NCBI RefSeq assembly: GCF_900143515.1
Contig: NZ_FSQT01000001.1
Coordinates: forward strand, 2,232,001-2,296,000
DNA from: Micromonospora cremea
Lineage (GTDB): Bacteria; Actinomycetota; Actinomycetes; Mycobacteriales; Micromonosporaceae
DNA: 64,000 bases
Reading direction: 5' to 3'
In this document: positions 1 to 8,670 of the stretch, piece by piece
How positions within the stretch are numbered: position 1 is the first letter of the stretch
How the letters are laid out: each line of letters starts with the position of its first letter
The notes under the pieces: model-generated
What the model was told of the DNA's origin: nothing
Database searches by the model: none
What the model saw: the letters and a program-made list of their open reading frames with translations, nothing else
Translations under genes and position numbers: made by a program

Positions 1-135
1 CGGGGGCACGGCTTCGGCCTGATCGGCCTCACCGAGCGGGTACGCGCCCTCGGCGGCACGATCACCGCCGGGCCCGGCGTCGCCGGCGGCTGGGTGCTCG
101 ATGCGGCGTTCCCGCTGCGCACGGCGGTGCGCTGA
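1..135 (+). CDS. Sensor histidine kinase, C-terminal end (partial)
   Basis: The first 44 codons translate as the end of a GHKL-type ATPase domain, with GHGFGLIGLTERVRALGG followed by a short beta-strand tail. This is the G2-box region typical of NarX/DesK-type kinases (HisKA_3 class). The start lies outside the window. Its stop codon overlaps the start of the downstream response regulator by one base (TGATG), so the two are almost certainly translationally coupled partners. The input signal cannot be inferred from this fragment. Confidence 0.85.
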   Translation, partial: RGHGFGLIGLTERVRALGGTITAGPGVAGGWVLDAAFPLRTAVR

Positions 136-773
136 TGATCCGGGTGCTGATCGCCGACGACCAGGCGATGGTCCGCACCGGCTTCGGCATGATCATCGGG
201 GCGCAGTCGGACATGGAGGTGATCGGCGAGGCCGCCGACGGGGTCGTCGCCGTCGAGTTGGCCCGGCGACTACGCCCGGACGTGGTGCTGCTGGACATCC
301 GGATGCCCCGCCTCGACGGCCTCGAAGCACTGCGGCTGCTCGCCGGACCGGGCGTCGCCGACCCGGTCCGGGTGGTCGTGGTGACGACCTTCGACCTCGA
401 CGAGTACGTGCACACCGCGCTCTCCAACGGCGCTTGCGGCTTCCTGCTCAAGGACTCCGGGCCGGCGCTGCTGGTGGAAGCGGTCCGCGCGGCCGTCTCC
501 GGTGACGCGCTAATCAGCCCGTCCATCACGGTACGACTGCTGGAGCACCTCAGCTCGCCCGCTCCGGCGCGCGACGACGCCGGGTTGTCACCGCGGGAAC
601 TCGACGTCGTGAAGCTCGTCGCCCGGGGGCTGACCAATGCCGAGATCGCCGCCCAGCTGTTCATCGCCGTCGGCACGGTCAAGACGCACCTGGCCAGCGT
701 GCAGATGAAGCTCAAGGCCCGCAACCGGGTCGAGATCGCCGCCTGGGCCTGGGAACGCCGCCTCGTGGGCTAG
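135..773 (+). CDS. NarL/FixJ-family response regulator
   Basis: This 212-residue protein has a receiver domain (about 1-120) with the acidic pair ADDQ near residue 8, the phospho-acceptor Asp in LLDIRMP near residue 54, and the conserved Lys in FLLKD near residue 106. A LuxR-type helix-turn-helix follows (about 148-205; LSPRELDVVKLVARGLTNAEIA, then VGTVKTHL). Length and order are standard for the family. It is coupled to the kinase fragment immediately upstream, and together they form a two-component system whose target genes are not evident here. Confidence 0.95.
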   Translation: MIRVLIADDQAMVRTGFGMIIGAQSDMEVIGEAADGVVAVELARRLRPDVVLLDIRMPRLDGLEALRLLAGPGVADPVRVVVVTTFDLDEYVHTALSNGACGFLLKDSGPALLVEAVRAAVSGDALISPSITVRLLEHLSSPAPARDDAGLSPRELDVVKLVARGLTNAEIAAQLFIAVGTVKTHLASVQMKLKARNRVEIAAWAWERRLVG

Positions 774-806
774 CGCGGGTGCCGGCATCTTGCGACGCTA
801 ACGGTT

Positions 807-2210
807 GTGTATGACTACGACCTGGTGGTGCTGGGCTCCGGACCCAGTGGGCAGAAGGCCGCGATCGCCGCTGCGAAGCTGGGCAGGCGGGTCGGCATCG
901 TGGACCGCCGCGACATGATCGGTGGGGTGTGCATCAACACCGGCACCGTCCCGTCCAAGACGCTGCGCGAGGCGGTGCTCTACCTGACCGGGCTGAGCCA
1001 GCGGGACCTCTACGGCAGCAGCTACCGGGTCAAGGAGGAGATCACGGTCAGCGACCTGGCCGCCCGGACCCAGCATGTGATCACCCGGCAGACCGACGTC
1101 ATCCGCAACCAGCTCGCCCGCAACCGGGTCGCGATGATCACCGGCACGGGCAGGTTCGCGGACGCGCACACGATCTGGGTCGACGGCGGCTCCGGGCGCG
1201 AGTCCAGGGTCACCTTCGACAAAATCATCATCGCCGCGGGCACCCGCCCGGCCCGCCCGGACAGCGTCGACTTCGACGACCGGACCATCGTGGACTCTGA
1301 CGGCGTCATCAACCTCCAGGCCGTGCCCCGCAGCATGGTCGTGGTCGGCGCCGGTGTGATCGGGATGGAGTACGCGTCCATGTTCGCCGCGCTCGGCACC
1401 AAGGTGACCGTGGTGGAGCGCCGGGACCGGATGCTCGATTTCTGCGACGAGGAGATCGTCGAGTCGCTCAAGTACCACCTGCGCGACCTGTCCGTGGCGT
1501 TCCGCTTCGGTGAGGAGGTCGCCGCCGTCGAGAAGCACCAGACGGCGGCGCTGTGCATCCTCAAGAGCGGCAAGAAGATCGTCGCGGACACGGTGATGTA
1601 CTCGGCCGGCCGGCAGGGCCAGACCGACGACCTGGCTCTGGAGGCAGCCGGGCTGGAGGCGGACAGGCGCGGCCGGATCAAGGTCGACGCCAACTACCGC
1701 ACCTCGGTGGAGAACATCTACGCGGTCGGTGATGTGATCGGCTTCCCGGCCCTCGCGTCCACGTCGATGGAGCAGGGCCGGCTGGCTGCGCAGCACGCCT
1801 GCGGCGAGCCGATCCGGGAGATGCACGGCCTCCAGCCGATCGGCATCTACACGATTCCGGAGATCAGTTTCGTCGGGCAGACCGAGGCGCAGCTGACCGA
1901 CACCTCGACGCCGTTCGAGGTGGGCATCGCGCGCTACCGCGAGCTGGCCCGCGGCCAGATCGTGGGTGACTCGTACGGCATGCTGAAGCTGCTCGTCTCC
2001 CCCGACGACGGCCGGCTGCTCGGCGTGCACGTGTTCGGGACGGCCGCGACGGAGATCGTCCACATCGGGCAGGCGGTGATCGGCTGCGGCGGCACGATCG
2101 ACTACCTGGTCGACGCGGTGTTCAACTACCCGACACTGGCCGAGGCGTACAAGGTGGCCGCCCTGGACGCGTCCAACAAGATCCGTAACATCACACGCAT
2201 CGACGGCTAG
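807..2210 (+). CDS. sthA: Si-specific NAD(P)+ transhydrogenase-like flavoprotein
   Basis: The 467-residue protein belongs to the pyridine nucleotide-disulfide oxidoreductase family and most resembles soluble transhydrogenase SthA, which exchanges reducing equivalents between NADPH and NAD+ in the cytoplasm. The N-terminus ([19 protein letters not shown]) is the FAD-binding motif. The sequence [13 protein letters not shown] has only the first cysteine, so the redox disulfide of lipoamide dehydrogenases is absent, as expected for SthA. A second nucleotide-binding motif ([12 protein letters not shown]) lies near residue 180, and a FAD-contacting YAVGDVIG near residue 307. The start is a GTG; no upstream residues belong to the fold. 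It appears monocistronic. Confidence 0.9.
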   Translation: MYDYDLVVLGSGPSGQKAAIAAAKLGRRVGIVDRRDMIGGVCINTGTVPSKTLREAVLYLTGLSQRDLYGSSYRVKEEITVSDLAARTQHVITRQTDVIRNQLARNRVAMITGTGRFADAHTIWVDGGSGRESRVTFDKIIIAAGTRPARPDSVDFDDRTIVDSDGVINLQAVPRSMVVVGAGVIGMEYASMFAALGTKVTVVERRDRMLDFCDEEIVESLKYHLRDLSVAFRFGEEVAAVEKHQTAALCILKSGKKIVADTVMYSAGRQGQTDDLALEAAGLEADRRGRIKVDANYRTSVENIYAVGDVIGFPALASTSMEQGRLAAQHACGEPIREMHGLQPIGIYTIPEISFVGQTEAQLTDTSTPFEVGIARYRELARGQIVGDSYGMLKLLVSPDDGRLLGVHVFGTAATEIVHIGQAVIGCGGTIDYLVDAVFNYPTLAEAYKVAALDASNKIRNITRIDG

Positions 2211-2236
2211 CACACGTGCCTGCGTAGTGCTGCTGC

Positions 2237-2244
2237 AACCGGTT
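2237..2244. promoter_or_regulatory. AACCGGTT operator upstream of the first LacI gene
   Basis: The octamer AACCGGTT lies 28 bases upstream of the LacI start codon. It is a perfect palindrome with the central CG step typical of LacI/GalR operators. The same core occurs before the GH39 operon and, in extended form, between the second LacI gene and the GH35 gene, which suggests autoregulation within a shared regulon. Confidence 0.6.
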
Positions 2245-2272
2245 TCGGACCGACAGGAACGGATCGAAGAGC

Positions 2273-3340
2273 ATGGGCAACGGTCGACTGACGGCCCGGG
2301 AGATCGCCCGTCTGGCCGGCGTGTCCGTCGCGACGGTCTCCCGGGTGTCCAACGGCACCGGCCAGGTGTCCGAGGAGACCCGCCGCCGAGTGTTGCGGGC
2401 CATCGAGGAGCACGGGTACCGGCCACACCACCTCGGCCAGGCCCTGGCCGCCCGTCGCCACGGCGCCGTGGGTCTGGTCTTCCCGGGGCTGTCCGGGCCG
2501 TACTTCTCGGAGCTGATCCAGGGCTTCGAATCCGAGGCGGTCAACTCCCGGACCAGCGTGCACATCCTCTGCACCCATCTGCGCGCCGACTCCGACGCGG
2601 AGGTGATCGAGATGGCGCACCGGGTGGACGGTCTGGCCGTGCTCGGTGGCACCCTCTCCGACGAGACGCTCGAAGAGCTGGCCGGAATGCTCCCGGTCGT
2701 GGTCCTGGCCGGCGGTGGACCGCCCGGGGTGCCGGCCGTACGGGTCGAGAACACGGACTCGACGGCCGCCCTGACCCGGCACCTGTTGGCCGACCACGCG
2801 TTGCGTCGGCTGGACTTCGTCGGCAACCCGAGCGGGTCGCCCGACGTGAGCGAACGCTGGGCCGGCTTCCGCGAGGCGCACCGGCAACTGGGCCTGCCGC
2901 TGCCCCGGGCCCCGATCCGGGTCGGGTTGCAGCAGCCCGACGGTGTCTTCGCCGCCGAACAGCTGCTCCGCCGGAGCATCCGCCCGCAGGGCATCGTCTG
3001 CGCCAACGACGAGACCGCCCTCGGCGTGCTCGTCGGCGCGTCCGGTCTCGGGCTGCGGGTGCCCGAGGATCTTGTGATCACCGGTTTCGACGACACACCG
3101 ATGGCGGCCCTCGTCACCCCCGCGCTGACGACCGTCCGGCAGCCGGTCCGCGAGCTGGCCGCGCAGACCGCACGGCTGCTGATGCAGGTGGCCACGGGGG
3201 ACGTCGACCGCAGCGGGCCGACCCTGGTGCTGCCAACCGATCTGGTCGTCCGGCGTAGCTGCGGCTGCGCGGCGCCCACCACACCAGGCTCCACGCCGAC
3301 CGGCCGCCGTGCCGAGACTGGCCTTCGCCACAGCCGCTAG
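2273..3340 (+). CDS. LacI-family transcriptional repressor (paralogue 1)
   Basis: This 355-residue regulator has an N-terminal LacI helix-turn-helix (TAREIARLAGVSVATVSRVSNG, about 6-28), the hinge, and a periplasmic-binding-protein-like sugar sensor domain (about 60-335). The C-terminus ends in VVRRSCGC followed by a short tail. It is strikingly similar along its whole length to the second LacI protein in this window: the recognition helix is identical and many blocks are shared, such as GLVFPGLSGPYFSELIQGFESEA. It precedes, on the same strand, the two GH39-like genes and the GH13 gene, so it most likely represses that operon and itself through the AACCGGTT sites. The inducer is presumably an oligosaccharide or sugar, which is inference. 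Confidence 0.93.
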   Translation: MGNGRLTAREIARLAGVSVATVSRVSNGTGQVSEETRRRVLRAIEEHGYRPHHLGQALAARRHGAVGLVFPGLSGPYFSELIQGFESEAVNSRTSVHILCTHLRADSDAEVIEMAHRVDGLAVLGGTLSDETLEELAGMLPVVVLAGGGPPGVPAVRVENTDSTAALTRHLLADHALRRLDFVGNPSGSPDVSERWAGFREAHRQLGLPLPRAPIRVGLQQPDGVFAAEQLLRRSIRPQGIVCANDETALGVLVGASGLGLRVPEDLVITGFDDTPMAALVTPALTTVRQPVRELAAQTARLLMQVATGDVDRSGPTLVLPTDLVVRRSCGCAAPTTPGSTPTGRRAETGLRHSR

Positions 3341-3415
3341 CACCGAGCGGCCGGCTTCGGGTAGGCGGCGCGGTACGCGAAAAAGTCGCAACTCCCCGGG
3401 CGCAACCATCGCAGA

Positions 3416-3423
3416 AACCGGTT
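3416..3423. promoter_or_regulatory. AACCGGTT operator upstream of the GH39 operon
   Basis: The palindromic octamer sits about 45 bases upstream of the GTG start of the first GH39-like gene, within the longer stretch GAAACCGGTTAC. It is the same core found before the first LacI gene and in the LacI-2/GH35 intergenic region. It is placed where a LacI-type repressor would block transcription of the glycoside hydrolase operon. Confidence 0.6.
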
Positions 3424-3467
3424 ACAGTGCTCGGACCGGACCACACGACACACCTGGAGGTGCCCCG

Positions 3468-5324
3468 GTGACGAGCGCAAGCGACCACCAGACGGCAGAC
3501 GCCCGATCCGACTGGGAGGCCCGTATCGCGCTGCGCAGCGATGAGGAGGGCACGACCAGCGGCACGCCGCGGCTCGCCCCGCCCGGTGACCTGGTGGCCA
3601 CCGCCGGAGTCGGTCACGTTCGACTGTCCTGGTCGCCGGTCTCCGGCGCCGTCGGCTACCTGGTGCACCGCGCACCGCTGCGCGACGGCGTACCCGCCGG
3701 CGACCTCACCCCGATCGACCACCTGGGCGGCGACGTCCTCTCGGTGCCCGACACCTGGTACGTCGACACCACCGGCGAGCCCGGCCAGTCGTACGCCTAC
3801 GCGGTGGCCGCCGCTCCCGAGGTCACCGTGACCGGCCCGCTCAGCGTCCCGGTCCACGCCGCCGCGCTGGCGGCGGACGGCACCACCCCGACCGTCACGA
3901 TGCGGGTCGACGCCGCCGACGCGGGCGTGCCCCTGCACCGGCCGTGGCAGCCGATGATCGGCAGCGAGCGCCTGTCCCAACTGCTCTGCACGGACACCTC
4001 CGGCGGTCGGGAGATCGGCACCGAGCTGTTCGCGGCGCTGCGCCGCATCCGCGCGGAGGTCGGCGTGGAGACGGTCCGCGCGCACGCGATCCTCCACGAT
4101 GACCTGGGCGTCTACCGCGAGGTCGACGGCGAGCCGGTGTTCGACTTCACCGGCGTCGACCGGGTCTACGACCTGATCCTCTCCATCGGCCTGCGACCGG
4201 TCGTCGAGATCGGCTTCATGCCCCGCGACCTGGCCAGCGACCCGGAGCGGACGGTCTTTCAGTATCGCGGCGTCATCTCCCCGCCGAAGGACTGGCAGCG
4301 CTGGGCCGAGCTGGTGCGGGCGCTCGTCGCGCACCTGCTGGAGCGGTACGGCGACACCGTGCTGACCTGGGACTTCGAGGTGTGGAACGAGGCCAACCTC
4401 GAGGTGTTCTGGTCCGGCACCCGGGACGAGTGGATGCGGCTCTACGACGTCACCGCCAAGGCGGTCAAGGACGTCGACCCGCGGATTCCGGTCGGTGGGC
4501 CGTCGTCGGCCGCGGCCGGCTGGGTCGACGCGCTGCTGGAGCACGCCAACCGATCGGGCGCAGCGGTCGACTTCGTCTCCACCCACACCTACGGCAGCCC
4601 ACCGCTGGACCTGCGTCCGACCCTGCACCGCCTGGGCTTCCCGGACGCGCGGATCCTGTGGACCGAGTGGGGCGTCACGCCCACCCACTTCCACCCGGTC
4701 AACGACGGCACCTCGGCGGCGACCTTCCTGCTCAGCGGCATGCGCTCGGCCGCCGGCCGGGTCGACGCGCTCTCCTACTGGGTGGCCAGCGACCACTTCG
4801 AGGAGCTGGGCCGCCCGCCCCGACTGCTGCACGGCGGCTTCGGTCTGATCACCGTCGGCGGCATCGCCAAGCCCCGCTACCACGCCCTGCGGATGCTCGC
4901 CCAACTCGGCGACACCGAGCTGACCGTCCGGGCCTCCGGAGACGGCGCGGACGGGCTGGTGCAGAGTTGGGCCAGTCGACGCGCCGACGGCAGCGTCGCC
5001 GTACTGGTCTGGGCCTCCACCCTCGACCAGTCCAAGCGCGACGGTGATCCGGCGTTGGCCCGGCAGATCCGGCTGGCCGTCGAGGGTGCCGCCGGCCGTA
5101 CGGTCACGGTGACCCGCCTCGACCGCGAACACGGCGACGTCACCACGCTGGCCGAACGGCTCGGCGTCGGCGACTGGCCCGCCGAGCAGCAGTGGGAGGC
5201 GTTGCGCGCCGCCGACTCGCTGCCGACCGAGAAGGTCGACCCTCGGGTCAGGGGCGGGGCCGCGGTGGTCGAGCTGCACCTGCCCCAGCCGGGGGCCGTG
5301 CTGATCGAGGTCGCCGGGAGCTGA
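3468..5324 (+). CDS. GH39-like glycoside hydrolase (xylosidase type), copy 1
   Basis: The 618-residue protein begins at a GTG preceded by CTGGAGG. It has no signal peptide, so it is predicted cytoplasmic. An N-terminal fibronectin-III-like module (about 40-130; VRLSWSPVSGAVGYLVHRA) precedes a TIM-barrel domain of the GH39 beta-xylosidase type. The presumed acid/base Glu is in FEVWNEANLEVFW (near residue 307) and the presumed nucleophile Glu is in LWTEWG (near 402). A beta-sandwich-like tail follows. The next gene encodes a clear paralogue only three bases downstream, so the two are co-transcribed and probably arose by tandem duplication. A retaining beta-glycosidase acting on imported oligosaccharides is likely; xylosidase versus iduronidase-like specificity cannot be settled from sequence alone. 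Confidence 0.85.
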   Translation: MTSASDHQTADARSDWEARIALRSDEEGTTSGTPRLAPPGDLVATAGVGHVRLSWSPVSGAVGYLVHRAPLRDGVPAGDLTPIDHLGGDVLSVPDTWYVDTTGEPGQSYAYAVAAAPEVTVTGPLSVPVHAAALAADGTTPTVTMRVDAADAGVPLHRPWQPMIGSERLSQLLCTDTSGGREIGTELFAALRRIRAEVGVETVRAHAILHDDLGVYREVDGEPVFDFTGVDRVYDLILSIGLRPVVEIGFMPRDLASDPERTVFQYRGVISPPKDWQRWAELVRALVAHLLERYGDTVLTWDFEVWNEANLEVFWSGTRDEWMRLYDVTAKAVKDVDPRIPVGGPSSAAAGWVDALLEHANRSGAAVDFVSTHTYGSPPLDLRPTLHRLGFPDARILWTEWGVTPTHFHPVNDGTSAATFLLSGMRSAAGRVDALSYWVASDHFEELGRPPRLLHGGFGLITVGGIAKPRYHALRMLAQLGDTELTVRASGDGADGLVQSWASRRADGSVAVLVWASTLDQSKRDGDPALARQIRLAVEGAAGRTVTVTRLDREHGDVTTLAERLGVGDWPAEQQWEALRAADSLPTEKVDPRVRGGAAVVELHLPQPGAVLIEVAGS

Positions 5325-5327
5325 GCG

Positions 5328-7118
5328 GTGACCACCCCCGCTGAGATGTCGGCAGGCCGCGGGTCGGACGGCCCTCGGATCCGGGCCGGTCGTGGTCAGG
5401 TGAGCGTCGACTGGGATCGGGTGCCCGACGCCGTCGGTTACCTGGTGCACCGGGCCGACGGTGACGGCCCGTACCAGGTGGTCGACCATCGCGGCGGCGA
5501 CCTGCTGGCGGTGCCCGGTCCGCCGTACGCCGACACCACCGTCGAGCCCGGACGGACCGTGCGGTACGCGGTGCGCCCGGTGCTCGACGCGGACCGGCCC
5601 GGCGACGGCCCGCTCGGGCCGCCGTCCGCGCCGGTCGCCGCCAGGGCCGACGGCGACGGCCTGGTCGAGGTGAGCGTCGACGCCGCCCGCCCGCTCGGGC
5701 CGGTGCACCGCCCGTGGCGGGACATGATCGGTTCCGAGCACCTGAGCCTGCTGCTCAGCACCGAGCGGGTCGGCGGCGAGCAGATGGGCGCCGGGCTCGC
5801 CGCCGCGCTCGCCCGGGTGCACCGCGAGCTGGGCGTCGAGCGGGTACGGGCGCACGGCATCCTCGGCGACGACCTCGGCGTCTACCGCGAGGTCGACGGC
5901 GAACCCGTGCACGACTTCGCCGGCATCGACGCGGTGCTGGACGCGCTGGCCCCGACCGGGCTGCGACCGGTGCTGGAGTTGTCGTTCACCCCCCGCGCGC
6001 TGGCTCGCGACCCGTCGCGGGTGGTGACCGACGCCGGCGTGTCCAGTCCACCCCGCGACTGGGATCGCTGGGCGACCCTGGTCGGGCACCTGGTCCGGCA
6101 CCTGCGGTCCCGGGTCGGCGACGCCGAGCTGCGCCGGTGGGCGGTCGAGGTGTGGAACGAACCCGACCTGGACTGCTTCTGGACCGGCAGCCGGGAGGAC
6201 TACCTGCGGATGTACGACGTGACCGCCCGCGCCGTGCGGGCGGCCTGCCCCGGCCTGCCCGTCGGCGGGCCGGCGACCGCGGCGACCAGGTGGATCGAGC
6301 CGTTCCTCGATTACGTCGACGCGTCCGGCGCTCCGCTGGACTTCCTCTCCACGCACGTCTACGGCAGCCCGCCGCTGGACCTGCGCCCGGCGCTGGCCCG
6401 GCACGGACGGGCCGGCACGCCACTGCTCTGGACCGAGTGGGGACCCTCCCCCACCCACTTCGCACCGGTCAACGATTCGGTGCTCTCGGCGACCTTCGTG
6501 GCCACCGGGATGCAGGCGGCGGCCGGCCGGGTGGCCGCGCTCGCCTGCTGGGTGGCCAGCGACCACTTCGAGGAGCTGGGCCGACCACCCGCGCTGCTGC
6601 ACGGCGGGTTCGGGCTGCTCTCGGTGGGCGGCCTGGCCAAGCCCCGGTTCTGGGCGCTGTGGATGCTGGAGCAGCTCGCCCCGGCGCAGCTCGACGTCCG
6701 GCTCGACGGCGACGGGGCGGGCACGCTGGTCCGGGTCTGGCCGTCGGTCGACCCGCGGACCGGGCGGCTCGCGGTGGTGCTCTGGAACGGCACCCTCGAC
6801 CAGGGCGTGCTCGACCGGTCCGACCAGCTCGACCGGCTGCACCGGTCGATCCGGCTGCGGGTGGACGGGCTGCCGCACGGCGCGTACGAGCTGCGGCACC
6901 GGCGGCTCGACGAGCGCACCTCCAACCTGGGCGCCACCGCGCGCCGCCTCGGCGTCGACGAGTGGCCGACCGACGAGCAGTGGGCCGCCCTGCGCGCCGC
7001 CGATCACCTCGCCGACGCGACCCCGCCGGTGACCGTCACGCCGGATCGCGGCACCGTCGCGCTGCCGGTCACCCTGCCCATGCCGTCGATCTCGCTGCTG
7101 GAGCTGACCCCGCGATGA
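5328..7118 (+). CDS. GH39-like glycoside hydrolase (xylosidase type), copy 2
   Basis: This 596-residue paralogue has the same architecture: a short FN3-like module (VSVDWDRVPDAVGYLVHRA), then the GH39-like barrel with VEVWNEPDLDCFW for the acid/base Glu and LLWTEWGPSPTHF for the nucleophile Glu, then a C-terminal sandwich. Long blocks such as STHVYGSPPLDLRP, WVASDHFEELGRPP and LLHGGFGL are shared with copy 1. The GTG start lies three bases after the copy 1 stop. Its own stop overlaps the next start (ATGA), so translation is coupled. Two paralogues side by side suggest a division of labour on related linkages, or gene dosage. Confidence 0.85.
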   Translation: MTTPAEMSAGRGSDGPRIRAGRGQVSVDWDRVPDAVGYLVHRADGDGPYQVVDHRGGDLLAVPGPPYADTTVEPGRTVRYAVRPVLDADRPGDGPLGPPSAPVAARADGDGLVEVSVDAARPLGPVHRPWRDMIGSEHLSLLLSTERVGGEQMGAGLAAALARVHRELGVERVRAHGILGDDLGVYREVDGEPVHDFAGIDAVLDALAPTGLRPVLELSFTPRALARDPSRVVTDAGVSSPPRDWDRWATLVGHLVRHLRSRVGDAELRRWAVEVWNEPDLDCFWTGSREDYLRMYDVTARAVRAACPGLPVGGPATAATRWIEPFLDYVDASGAPLDFLSTHVYGSPPLDLRPALARHGRAGTPLLWTEWGPSPTHFAPVNDSVLSATFVATGMQAAAGRVAALACWVASDHFEELGRPPALLHGGFGLLSVGGLAKPRFWALWMLEQLAPAQLDVRLDGDGAGTLVRVWPSVDPRTGRLAVVLWNGTLDQGVLDRSDQLDRLHRSIRLRVDGLPHGAYELRHRRLDERTSNLGATARRLGVDEWPTDEQWAALRAADHLADATPPVTVTPDRGTVALPVTLPMPSISLLELTPR

Positions 7119-8653
7119 CCGGAACCGGACCCTGGTGGCGCGAGGCCGTCACCTACGAGGTCTACCTGCGCTCCTTCGCCGACGCCGACGGCGACGGCCT
7201 CGGCGACCTGGCCGGCGTACGGTCCCGGTTGCCCTACCTGGCCGACCTCGGCGTCGACGCGGTCTGGCTGACCCCGTTCTATCCCAGCCCGGACCACGAC
7301 GCCGGCTACGACGTGTCCGACCATCGCGACGTGGACCCGCGCGTGGGCACTCTCGCCGAGCTGGACGGGCTGATCGCCGACGCGCACCGCCGCGGCCTGC
7401 GGGTGGTGGTCGACCTGGTGCTCAACCACGTCGCCAGCGCCCACCCCTGGTTCGTCGCGGCCCGCGCGGCCGGCCCCGGCTCGCCGGAACGGGACCGGTT
7501 CCACGTCCGGCCCGGCCGAGGCGTCGCCGGGGAGTTGCCGCCGAACGGCTGGCGCTCCATCTTCGGCGGGTCGGCATGGGCGCCGTTCGGGGACGGCGAG
7601 TGGTACCTGCACCTGTTCGACATCGAGCAACCCGATCTGCGCCACGAGCATCCCGAGGTGGCAGCGGACGCCGCGGCCACACTGCGGTTCTGGCTGGACC
7701 GGGGGGTCGACGGGGTGCGCTTCGACGCCGCCGGCTCGCTGGTGAAGGACCCGGCCTATCCGGAGTTGCCGGACGGCTGGCGGGCCGGCGACCCGTCGCC
7801 GTTCAGCGATCGCGACGACGTGCACGAAATCTACCGGCGGTGGGCACGGCAACTCGCCGCGTACCCGGGTGACCGGCTCGGCGTGGCCGAGACCTGGGGT
7901 GGGCCGGAGATCATCGAGCCGTACCTGCGCCCGGACGAGCTGGGGCAGGCGTTCGCGATGGACCCGATCTACTGGCCGCTGCGCCCGGAACCCTGGCGGG
8001 CGGGGGTGGACGCGCTGCTCGCCGCCACCACCCGACACGGCCGGCTGCCGGCCTGGGTGCACGGCAGCCACGACGTGAGCCGGGCGGCGCAGCGGTGGGG
8101 CCGCGACGGGGCCCGGGCCGTGCTGCTGCTGATGCTCGCGCTGCCCGGCGCGGTGTACCTCTACGCCGGAGACGAGCTGGGCCTGCCCGAGGTGGCACTG
8201 GCCGACGACGAGATCCGGGACCCGGTGTTCCGCCGCTCGGCGGGCGCCGACCGGGGGCGCGACGGCGCGCGGGTGCCGCTGCCCTGGACCGAGCAGCCGG
8301 CACCGTACGGCTTCGGGCCGGCCGGGTCGACGCCGTGGCTGCCCCAGCCGGCCGGCTGGGGCGGCTTCTCGGTGGCCCGCCAGGCCGACGACCCGACCTC
8401 GGCGCTGGCCCTGACCCGGGCGGCACTGCCGCTGCGCGGGACGTGCTGGCGCGGCCGGCCGGCGGAGGTGTCCTGGCTGGACGCCCCCGCCGACTGCCTC
8501 GCCTTCGAACGTGGCGCCGGCGGCCCCCGGTGCCTGGTCAACCTGGGCGACACGCCGGTCGACTGGCGACCGTACGGCCAGCGGCTGCTGCTCTCCAGCG
8601 CCCCGGTGGACGGGGCTTCGCTGCCCGGCCACTCGACCGCCTGGCTGCGCTGA
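7115..8653 (+). CDS. GH13 alpha-glucosidase / oligo-glucosidase-like enzyme
   Basis: This 512-residue alpha-amylase-family enzyme shows the standard GH13 blocks: the early AVWLTPFYPSP, then VVVDLVLNHV, the nucleophile Asp in GVRFDAA (near residue 204), the acid/base Glu in VAETWG (near 259) and the third Asp in HGSHDVSR. The N-terminus WWREAVTYEVYLRSFAD is typical of the oligo-1,6-glucosidase/trehalose synthase group. No signal peptide is present, so it is cytoplasmic. The ATG overlaps the previous stop, making it the third gene of the LacI-controlled operon. It would hydrolyse or rearrange alpha-linked glucosides. It ends 17 bases before the convergent ABC ATPase gene. Confidence 0.92.
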   Translation: MTGTGPWWREAVTYEVYLRSFADADGDGLGDLAGVRSRLPYLADLGVDAVWLTPFYPSPDHDAGYDVSDHRDVDPRVGTLAELDGLIADAHRRGLRVVVDLVLNHVASAHPWFVAARAAGPGSPERDRFHVRPGRGVAGELPPNGWRSIFGGSAWAPFGDGEWYLHLFDIEQPDLRHEHPEVAADAAATLRFWLDRGVDGVRFDAAGSLVKDPAYPELPDGWRAGDPSPFSDRDDVHEIYRRWARQLAAYPGDRLGVAETWGGPEIIEPYLRPDELGQAFAMDPIYWPLRPEPWRAGVDALLAATTRHGRLPAWVHGSHDVSRAAQRWGRDGARAVLLLMLALPGAVYLYAGDELGLPEVALADDEIRDPVFRRSAGADRGRDGARVPLPWTEQPAPYGFGPAGSTPWLPQPAGWGGFSVARQADDPTSALALTRAALPLRGTCWRGRPAEVSWLDAPADCLAFERGAGGPRCLVNLGDTPVDWRPYGQRLLLSSAPVDGASLPGHSTAWLR

Positions 8654-8670
8654 CCGGACCCGCGCGGTCG

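Noticed and set aside
3114..7007. A reverse-strand open frame of about 1300 codons under the GH39 genes, and similar frames at 11109-15032 (+) and 50847-55505 (+)
   Set aside because: They are antisense to clear genes, have repetitive Arg/Pro/Gly/Ala-rich translations and lack recognisable domains. GC-rich third positions produce such frames routinely.
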